From positions 15,837,128-15,901,127 of the forward strand of contig CM035156.1 in NCBI GenBank assembly GCA_020205615.1: DNA of 64,000 nucleotides, in the 5' to 3' direction. Made by a program: the position numbers and the translations under genes. The notes beneath the pieces are model-generated. The model was not told the origin of the DNA. It did no database searches and saw nothing but the letters and a program-made list of their open reading frames with translations. Of this stretch, positions 49,319-58,761 are shown one piece after another (the first letter of the stretch is position 1; each line of letters begins with the position of its first letter). The DNA comes from Panax quinquefolius. Its lineage: Eukaryota > Streptophyta > Magnoliopsida > Apiales > Araliaceae.

Positions 49319-49642
49319 TTTAATGTATCGAGCTTAGGGATATGATCTCTGGCGGAGATCGGGATTAGAACTAGGAGGAGAGATGAGTAAATCCTTGTTA
49401 GTGTATCCTACTTAAGCTTATTTGTTGGTCGGTCGTAATATCGGGATATTATGTGATATATTAATTTGTTAAATTAACCCTTATTTTGTATTTGTATTCT
49501 AGAATGATATAAAAAATCGGGAGATGAAGCGATGGAGAAATCATGATGGCGGGGAGATAGAATCAAAATGAAAACAAGGTATTCTCACTCTTTGAAATAC
49601 CGAATCGTAAAATTTGGGGACGAAATTTCATAAGGAGGAGAT
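49319..49642 (+). other. Array internal domain 3, about 324 bp
   Basis: PBS-like TTTAATGTATCGAGCTTAGG, with extra bases compared with the other copies, and a shortened polypurine tract (AAGGAGGAGAT). The junction with LTR D has lost the TGTAAGACC start. Confidence 0.8.
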
Positions 49643-52600
49643 TATTTTTATGAAATAAAAGTATTCCTTAATTTTATTTATGAAATAAAAGTATTCAATT
49701 TTTTTTTTTTATTACTTATTCATGAGTTACTTATTTATTTCGAGTTCTTATTCACGATTCTTATTCACGAGTACTATTCATGAAGCATGATAATTTTTTT
49801 TTAAGTAAGAAGGCATTACTCGATAATTATTACGATAATTCTTTATTCGATATTTTATTTTATTGATTCAATAATTGCTACGTTGATATTTTATATTATT
49901 GTTGTTTTAATAATTGTCACTTTCACGATATTTTTCCATTATCGAGCAATAATTCATATTATCTGAATAATATTATTAGATAACATTATTGGCAATGTCT
50001 AGAAAGTTACATCTAAGGAGAGGTTTGGTCACTTTAATTGCTGCGCATGATGAAGAGAAATCTTTATTGGAAAGCCCCTCTTTCTGAAGCTGCTTGGTTG
50101 TCATTATTGTGATTACATAATATTATTTGTGAATAATTAATTATTGATTTATATGATAAGGAAAATATTCATTTTATGTGGATATAGATGGAGAAAATTT
50201 TAAAGTGACAATTGTTGAAAATTAATATTTTATCTTTTTACGATAAAATAATTCATTTAAATATATTATTTTAATAATATAATAATGGTGATATTTTTAC
50301 GATGAATGTGGAATATGTGAGTATATGAGGAGGAAGAGTATTTTTGTGGCATTAAATGATTAACACATGTTTTGTGTGTTGGTGGACCCCATTTCTTGGT
50401 GAAATTTGATTATAGCTTTTAAAATCGCTTGGTTTGTGGATTTGATCGATTTACATTTGGAATTTGGAAAAACTTTCTTACGCAAAGTTGTAGAGAATTG
50501 AATTTCCTATAAAAACTCGCGAGATTCGAATTTTCTAATAAAAGGGATATTTATTATGAATTATTGAAGTTTTGGGGTTCCAAAATAATTGATTTTTGGA
50601 AGTTTTAAATATTTATATTAACAAAAACGTTTTTTTCAATGTGTGGGCCTCATTTTGCATGTGTGCAATTGCTAAATTCTGGATTCAAAAGTGTGCGTAG
50701 AGAATTTATAATATATATTATTATTTTAATAAATTTTACGCTTTGGTGTTACAAGTATTTTCTATAAATAGGGTCTTGGGTTAGAATTGAAAATCACACG
50801 AAGCTGAAGTTTTCTCTCTATATTATCGGCGTATTCTTGTGAGTATTTTGAGTATACTTTGAGTATTGCTATCTGGTGCAAGTTAGATTCGGCGTTATTC
50901 GATCAAAAATCTTTTCTTTTTTGAGGTAAGGGATAGTAAAGGGATTTTAAGGGTGATTATGTTTTTAGTTTTGTATTTTTCGAACCTTCAAAATTCTGGA
51001 AAAATTTGAAATGATATTTTGATGAGTTTTGTAGATTGTGTCCAAAAATGGCGATTTTTGATATATATAGATTAGGAGTTATGGATTTTATGAGAAAAAA
51101 CTATTTTAAAAGTAACTATTTATAACTCCTTGTGATTAACTCCAAAATTGATGAAATTTTTATTGGGAGTACATCTATATAATATCAGTATACCGTGTAA
51201 ATTTCAAATTGTTGGATAAAAGTATAATTTATGATAAATGTTTAAATATTAAATGGTTTTGGCCATATGAAAAATAGTAAATGAATTTTAAAAATTTTGA
51301 GAAAAATATATATTCAATATGGGACTATGTTATGCTAAATCCCAGAAAAGAAATATTTTTGGAACTGATTTGGTATTTTTCATGAAAATGTTCTAGTTAT
51401 GAGTAAATGAATTAAATATGTTATGTGAAGTAAGAAAATTGGAAAATATGATTTATTGGCTTGAGAATCATATATGAGGTATATCTGATTTTTTATGAGG
51501 GTTTTGGTTAATGATGATGAAATCTTATGAGTTTGGCATTTTAGATGATTAAATGCATTAATTATTAAAGTGTAAATAATTGGATTAAATTATTTATAAG
51601 TTTAAGAAATGATTAAAATATTATTATAATATTAATAATATTAGATTATGAGATTTCTAAGTGATTTATAACATTTGGATTAAGGTGTTATAAATATGGA
51701 TATGAATTTTATTATGAAACTTTATCTTTTAGTATATAGAGTTCTTATGCGCGTTATCACGGTCTTATGTCGAATCTGAGGTCTTATTCACGACAAATTG
51801 GTTTCTTCTCGACCAAATTATCGTTGATTTATGAATCTTACTCTTGAAATTAAAACCATGTTTTGATTATATTATTTTTATATAACATTCTTATAACCTA
51901 ATGATGATATTTCTCTTTGACTTGAGTGTAAAGATGGGTAGATTATTGGTATGATCGTGACCATAGGTTCTCTTTGGCGATGGTGCAAAAGTTGAATTGT
52001 TGGTTGGTATGATCATGACCATTGAATTTACTGATTGAATATTTTTAGCTTAAGTGCAAGGTGAATTGATCAACATGGTTATAATTATTGTTATATAACC
52101 ACGAAATGATTATGTATTTCTTTGATATATGAATATCTTTGGCTCGTTGTGCAAAGATGACTTGTTGATGAATATCTTAGCACATGTGTGCAAAGATGAA
52201 TTATTGATGAATATCTTTTGCTCGTGTGCAAAGATGACCTTTTGTTGAATATCTTTGCTTTGTAGTGCAAAAGATGAATTATTGATGAATATCTTTGGCT
52301 CGTAATCTGAAGATGACTGTTGTTGTTGAATATCTTTGCTTTGTAGTGTAAAGATGAGCTGTTGATGAATATCTTTGGCCGTGGTGCAAATGAATTTATT
52401 AGTATGATTATGAGCAGAGGCGTGATTTGGTATAACCATGATCTTTGATGTTTCGGTAAAGGCAATGATGAAATTATCTTAAATCTGGATGAAGAAGAGG
52501 AATTTAGAACTACTGATTATGATTATGAGTTATACATGTGATTGTGGAAAGGAATTGTTGATTGATGTTACGAGGATAAAACATTGTTGGTGGACTTTTA

Positions 52601-53345
52601 ACATGGAGAAGATAATAGATTTTATGGTCTATTTGACTCTTTTAATGGATTGCTCGTTCCGCTGCAACTATGGTTGAAAAGTTTTATCATCTACCATATG
52701 TTCTAAATCTACGATTTATTCTTGATGAAGACTATTGATAATTTATTTATCTTTAGTCATAATATTCTTTCTTGAGCTAGTTGTGCTCACCCTTTTGTTT
52801 CCTGAATTCCTTTCGAGGTAATAAAAGTATAGGCTGGGTCGGCGGGGGATAACGAGGGAATAGAATGGTGGTCTATAGATGTTGAGGTGAGGTGAATTTA
52901 ACTTGGAAGGGTGTTTTGCCACTATCATACTGAGATGTCTAATGACACAACCTCGTGTCATCATAAGACATGGTTGTGCTCATCCACTTCTTTGAGTATA
53001 TTTACAAGCCTACCTATATAATCTTGGTGTTTGTTTGGAGTATAATACCCAATTAGAGGCAGTGGAGATAATGATATGTCGAGAGAAGACTCACCATTGG
53101 GAAGAATATGATAGTAATCTTCTCGTTTTTCTTTGGGGTCTATTAGATTGACCAGGATAATTACGTGGCCATATGATATCTACCGTAACCTAAAAGCATG
53201 GCCTCCCATATACTTCCTTCAAAGTTTCTAATTTCTAAAACGCACTTCCTTTAAAGATTTGTGGCGTAATTTCTAAAGCAGTTTTTTGCACGCTATACCT
53301 TTATGTAAGGTGTCATTGTGACGTCTTCTGGATGGAATGGTATAT
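49643..53345 (+). repeat. Array LTR D, about 3.7 kb, damaged at both ends
   Basis: The start TGTAAGACCG is missing and TTTATGAAATAAAAGTATTC is present twice (about 49649 and 49678). TATA at 50763, intron-like segment 50926-51732, hairpin minisatellite 52129-52391. Beyond about 53215 the sequence departs from the other copies and passes into a mosaic junction. Confidence 0.8.
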
Positions 53346-53590
53346 ATTTGGGTCGACTTGCACGCTAAACTAAGCTCGCCCCCAAAATAGAACCCATTCT
53401 CGAGTTGTCAATACATGGTACGAAACAACTATGTATTATGTTGTATCTATTTAAATCCCCATCACATTTATTGAATTATTTTACAAAAATGGTAATAAAG
53501 TTCTAGTTGTTTTTACCATATATTTGTACTTATATTCTGCGACTCGAGAAAAATGGAACAAAAAGGGTTGGATGGAATGGACCTATTTTA
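53346..53590. other. Mosaic junction of two LTR families in opposite orientations
   Basis: Pieces of 20-60 bp alternate between the end of the array LTR on the plus strand (for example AATAAAGTTCTAGTTGTTTT, GGGTTGGATGGAATGGACCT) and the start of the short LTR on the minus strand (GCCCCCAAAATAGA, GAGTTGTCAATACATGGTAC, TTATTTTACAAAAATGG). Such fine interleaving suits a blended assembly consensus better than recombination. Confidence 0.6.
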
Positions 53591-54257
53591 TCTAGTATCC
53601 GAATAAATATTTTGGGACGAAAAGGAAAATTTTCATTTTTCGATGAATAGTGTCATATTAAATGAATCTTTGTCATATCGTGAATAATTGTCGTATCGTG
53701 AATAGTAACTCAGACACCAAAAGTTCCAAATTTGATAAAAACTTGGATCAATATTTCAAAGATAATGATAATGAAGAAATAATATCATTACTGAAAAAAA
53801 TATCCACTTACCTCGAAGATCACTACTTCTAAATTTGAAACAGGATATAAAGCTATGACTTGAACTTGCAGATATAGCAATACTCAAAATATACTCAAAA
53901 TACTCACAAGAATACGCTCGATAATATAGAGAGAAAACTTCAGTTTACGTGTAATTTTCAATTCTAACCTAAGACACCTATTTATAGGAAATTGTTTAGA
54001 ACACCAAAGCGTAAAATTTAATATAATATTAATAAATTTATATAAATTATACATGAACTTGGAAATTTTGATTTGAAATATATTTTGCAACACATGTGCC
54101 CACCAACCAACCACAAAAAAACGTTTTTGTTATTTTAAACAATTAAAACTTCCAAAATCAATTATTTGAACTCCTAACTTCAATAATTCACAATAAAAGC
54201 CCTTTTTTCGAAAAATTGAATCTCACGAGTTTTTATAGAAAATTCAATTCTCTACAA
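53591..54257 (-). repeat. Partial minus-strand LTR of the short family
   Basis: Matches about 24730-25382 of the minus-strand LTR, including the complement of the TATA region and of the short TTCACG repeats. It stops at AATTCAATTCTCTAC. Probably part of the 5' LTR of the host element whose 3' LTR is at 23854-26458. Confidence 0.75.
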
Positions 54258-54299
54258 AACATACAATCGATCAATCGATAACAATTATTATAATTCACT

Positions 54300-54744
54300 A
54301 CACCATCACAATAATTATTATTATTGTTATTATTGTTATTATTATTATTATTATTACTATTATTATTATTACTATTATAATATTATTATTATTATAATTA
54401 TTATTATTGTTATTATTATAATTATAATTATAATTATAATAATTATTATTTTGTTATTATCATTATTATTATTTTTCATATTATTATTATAATAATAGTT
54501 ATTATTATTATTATTATTGTTCTTATTATTATTATTATTGTTCTTATTATTATTAGTAGTAGTAGTAGTATTAGTAGTATTATAATTATAATAATTATTA
54601 TTATAATAATAATTATTATATTATAATTATTATTATTTTGAATTAAAATTAGAATGAATCAACCGTCTTATGTTTTCCTTGAATTCAATTAAAATGAATC
54701 TGAATCTTTATTATATAGATTACTGTTACTATTACTACTACTAC

Positions 54745-54816
<72 letters not shown>

Positions 54817-54935
54817 TACTATTACTATTATTATAATTATTATAAAAATAATTATTATTAGTAGTAGTAGTAGTAGTAGTAGTAGTACTATTATAATTAT
54901 TATTAGTATTATTATTATTTGTTTGTGAGTGAAGA
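54300..54935. repeat. Long imperfect (ATT/TAG)n microsatellite
   Basis: About 630 bp made largely of TTA/ATT trinucleotides, with TAG and TAC blocks (54553-54575, 54860-54885) and a pure TTA run of over 60 bp around 54747-54810. A unique island of about 85 bp lies at 54640-54720. Long open frames across it (poly-Tyr, poly-Asn, poly-Ile) are shadows of the repeat. Confidence 0.9.
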
Positions 54936-55361
54936 AAAGAGGAGAGCAAAAGATTTTATGTGTGAACATGAGAGAGGGTAGGTTGTAGGGGTGAATTTGA
55001 TTTGGGCGGGAAGAAATATGAGCCTTTAGATTAAAGTTGGAAGGATTAAGTTAGAATGAATCTGAACAGTCTTTGTGCTTTGTCAAATGAAAGATTCAAA
55101 ATAGGTTCTGTTTTATTATATAGATTCTTAGTTAATTTTCTTAATTTTTTTGTTTCCCCTTCGTAAATCGCTATGTTGTGTTTACTTGCAGTGGATTAAT
55201 GCAATTTCTATTAGGGATTTGAAATTATATTAGTTCGCTAATTATTTAACTTATTTCACACATCACTTCCTATCTTAGGCTCCCGCATCAAATTTCGCTT
55301 CCTCTAAAATTACGGCCCAAAGCGCTAGACGTGAACGAAATCCCAATGATAATAGTACGTG

Positions 55362-55483
55362 CTCATCGCATCTCTGAGTCTGCCTGTTTTTTCATACATC
55401 ACAACCATGCTCGAATAGGCCACCACACATTTATGTATGGAAAACACCTCCTCTGCTTTTGACTATAATCAAAGTCTAAAATA
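55362..55483 (-). pseudogene. Inverted 122-bp copy of the PPR pseudogene
   Basis: Matches 18725-18846 at 118 of 122 positions on the opposite strand, including the in-frame TGA and the shortened FSIHKCVVAYSSM stretch. The flanks do not match, so only this piece is shared. Both copies must descend from an already broken PPR sequence. Confidence 0.85.
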
Positions 55484-55507
55484 CGGGCTTCCATGTTGTC
55501 TGGAATA

Positions 55508-55952
55508 CGGACAGAACTGGAAGCATTAAGATGGAGGCATTTGGCAGCTCTGGAATTAATTGGTGAGCGTGATAAGGAGGTGAGTAGTCTGATTACTTCA
55601 AATTTATTTTTAAAAGTCTTTGGTAAGAATGCTTTGATCACAAGGTACTTCGTCATGTTTGATTAAATGCGTTTTGTCGGCTTGTTTATTTGGAAAAGAA
55701 AAGGAAAAAAAGGGTCAATTAGGTTTGCACGATGTCAATGAAGAGACCTCTTAGTAGACATAAGAAGGTGGTAGCTTCGACTCTTTTGCATACCTTCTGG
55801 ATCAAAGTATTCAAACTGTGGATTATACTTCATTGCATGTCTCACTATAGCTTTTCTTATAAAATTGTTCTATGTAGCTTGAAGAACTGCGTTAGGATAT
55901 TGTGGACTTGACGGAGATGTACAGAGAACAAGTAAATTTGCTTGTAAATAAG
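55508..55952 (+). pseudogene. Two exons resembling the C-terminal coiled coil of Golgi protein CASP
   Basis: Exon 55508-55579 reads RTELEALRWRHLAALELIGE then RDKE and meets GTGAGT. After about 300 bp of intron-like DNA, exon 55878-55952 (acceptor TATGTAG) reads LEELR, a TAG stop, then DIVDLTEMYREQVNLLVNK, and meets GTACTC. Both are in the same phase and join smoothly. From memory this matches the plant CASP golgin, a transmembrane coiled-coil Golgi protein; the family call is inference. The stop and missing remainder show a captured, dead fragment. Confidence 0.5.
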
Positions 55953-56372
55953 GTACTCTATTCTACAACAACTCTTATATGTTGGGTTCTTGACTTCTTG
56001 TTCTTTTGGATATTATCTGCATGTTTTGCTCTTTCTATTTTTTTAATTCTTTTTACTTATTTAAAATTTTGGATATTATCTTCGTATAAATAACCACATT
56101 TTCGGTTTATTCAGGACCTATCACCATTCCGGAGAAAACTAATTTTTGTGTGATAGGAAAAACATTAGTGCTTCATATGCATATGTTAAGACCTGGAACT
56201 TTGTGATAAGTGGATTTAAAATCTTTAACATAATTAAAAGAATGAGAATATGAGTTATTAAAAAGAAAGATCGAAAACATGATTTCAAGTCTAAACGAAT
56301 TCACCTTATGCATAATATTTCCAAAGGTCAGATCTGTATTGGCTCTACCTTCCTGTACCCTTCATAGGTGAG
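55953..56372. other. No gene recognised
   Basis: T-rich intron-like DNA after the CASP-like exon, then unassigned sequence up to the LTR start at 56373. A small hydrophobic frame here (around 55970-56090) is the translated T-rich intron. Confidence 0.45.
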
Positions 56373-58761
56373 TGTAAGACCCCAACTTATTATTAATGAA
56401 ATTTAATTTTCTCTATTTATTATTTTGAAATAGTAAGGGTTGATTTGATTAATATGGATAGTTATGGGTAAAATTCGCAAATATTTAAAAATAAGCAAGT
56501 GGTTATAAAATATTCATTGTTGTCGGGGAATATTCGTTTGGTCGAGGAATATTAAATCTTTTTCGGGGAATATTAAATGCGGACAGCGTAGCCATGTGGG
56601 CCCCATAACGAAAAGCGATTGGATGAAGAAACGCAACAAATATAAGTTGTTTAAAAATAATTCAGTAGTTGTTATTCTGCAATTAATCTTTGTTAAAATA
56701 CTAAATGGTTAAAACACAAGTATTACGGTATTGCACCAATTATTGATTCTTACGTGAAAGGCCTTTACTCAATAATGGTTACGATAATTCTTGCTCAATA
56801 ATTTATTTTATTGATTTAATAATTCTTTGCTGCGTTGATATTTTATATTGTTGTTGTTTGAATAATTGTCATTACACAATATTTTTCATTATCGAAGCAA
56901 TAATTCATATTATCTGAATAATATTATTAGATAACATTATTGGCAATGTCTAGAAAGTTACATCTCAAGGAGAGGTTTGGTCACTTAATTGCGCCCTATA
57001 AGGAGAAATTCTTATTGAAAGCCCCTCTTTCTGTGAACTGCCTGGTTGTCAATATTGTGATTCTGTAATATTATTTGTGAATAATTAATTATTGATTCAT
57101 ATGATGAGGAAAATATTGATTTTTATGTGGATATAGATGGAGAAAATTTTTAATGTGACAATTGTTGAAAATTAAAATTTTATCTTTTTCGATAAAATAA
57201 TTCATTTAAATATATTATTATATTTTTAATAATATAATAATGGTGATATTTTTCAACGAATGTGGGATATATGAGTATCTGAGGAGGAAGAGTATTTTGT
57301 TGCAATAAATGTTTAAAACATGTTAAACATGCTCTGGACCCCATTTATTGACCGAAAATTGATTATAGCTTGTAAAATCACCCGTTTATGGATTTCGTCA
57401 ATTTACATTTGGAATTTGGAAAAACTTTCTTCTGCAAAGTTGTAGAGAATTGAATTTCCTATAAAAACACGCGAGATTCGAATTTTCTGAAAAAAGGGCT
57501 ATTTATTGTGAATTATTGAAGTTTCGGAGTTCCGAAATAATTGATTTTTGAAAGTTTTAATTGTTTAAAATAACAAAAACGTTTTTGTGGTTGGTTGGTG
57601 GGCACATGTGTTGCAAAATATGCTGAAATCAGAATTTCCAAGTTTGCGTATGATTTATATAAATTTATTAATATTATATTAAATTTTCTGCTTTGGTGTT
57701 CTAAGCAATTTCCTATAAATAGGGTGTTTAGGTTAGAATTGAAAATTACACCAGAAACTGAAATTTTCTCTCTATATTATCGAGCGTATTCTTGTGAGTA
57801 TTTTGAGTATATTTTGAGTATTGCTATACGGATTGCAAGTTCAAGTCATAGCTTTATATCCTGTTTCAATTTAGAAATCTTGATCTTTCGAGGTAAGGGA
57901 TATTTTTTTTCGTAATGATATTGTTTCTTCAATATCATTATCTTTGAAATATTGATCTGAAATTTTTATCAAATTTGGAACTTTTGGTGTCTGAGTTACT
58001 ATTCACGTATCTGACTATTCACGTATCTGACACTATTCACGAATACGACACTTATTCATCGAAAATGAAAATTTTCCTTTTCGTCCCAAAATATTTATTC
58101 TGGATACTAGATTTGATTGTATCCATGTTTTGATCATTCTTGAATTTTACACCACTATGATTATTTTTGAGGTATTGTTGGACATAGATAAAACTCGAAT
58201 CATTAATCCTTAATCCTTGTCATTTTTGTTTCATTTGGATTCGTTTCTTTAAAATATTTTTCATTATCCTAGTCTTAAATGATGATATTATTGAATATCT
58301 TTGGCTTGTAGTGCAAATGAATGGTTTCGATGAATATCTTTGGCAAGTAGTGCTGAAGATGAGCAGGTGTTTAGATGAACATGACCATCGATGAATATCT
58401 TTGGCTTTAGTGCAAATGAATATTTGATTCGGATGTATATTGATTGATGTTCTGGGGATAAAAGATGAGCGATGAACTTTTAAATTCATCGTAGAAGATA
58501 GTAGTTTGCATTCTCTCTTAACTCTTACAATGAATTATTATTTCATTGCGAATATTGATTTAAAACTTGTTGTCGATTGTATTACATTAGATTTTTTCCT
58601 GTTGAAGACTAACGATAATTTGTTGTATATTATCTTAGTCATAATATTCTTCTTGGGCTAGTTGAGCTCACCCTTTTCCTTTTTGTTCCATTTTTTCTCG
58701 GGAGGCGAGAATATAGCGAGTACGAGTCGGGGTATGGAATAAAGGTTCTAGAGAGAGTTGT
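56373..58761 (+). repeat. Plus-strand LTR of the short family, 3' truncated
   Basis: Starts TGTAAGACCCCAACTT, has TATA at 57714-57721, a GAGGTAAGGG site near 57891, TTCACG repeats (58000-58060) and hairpin units (58285-58432). It stops in GAGAGAGTTGT, about 270 bp short of the usual end, exactly where a minus-strand LTR begins. The missing end may lie beyond the window if that second element inserted here. Confidence 0.85.

Larger units (their letters stand above)
37067..53345 (+). mobile_element. Tandem LTR array: four long LTRs, three minimal internal domains
   Basis: Head-to-tail order LTR-int-LTR-int-LTR-int-LTR with a period of about 4.15-4.22 kb. LTRs: 37067-40888, 41216-45092, 45419-49318, and about 49643-53345 (damaged at both ends). 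Internal domains: 40889-41215, 45093-45418 and 49319-49642. Each internal domain carries a PBS-like site and a polypurine tract but no coding sequence, so the unit would depend on gag and pol supplied by a relative. AT-rich stretches of over 200 bp are identical in all four copies, which implies recent amplification or homogenisation. Arrays of this form are thought to arise by unequal recombination between LTRs or by template jumping. Confidence 0.9.

Noticed and set aside
54670..54969. Poly-Tyr, poly-Asn and poly-Ile proteins
   Set aside because: Translations of the ATT/TTA microsatellite.
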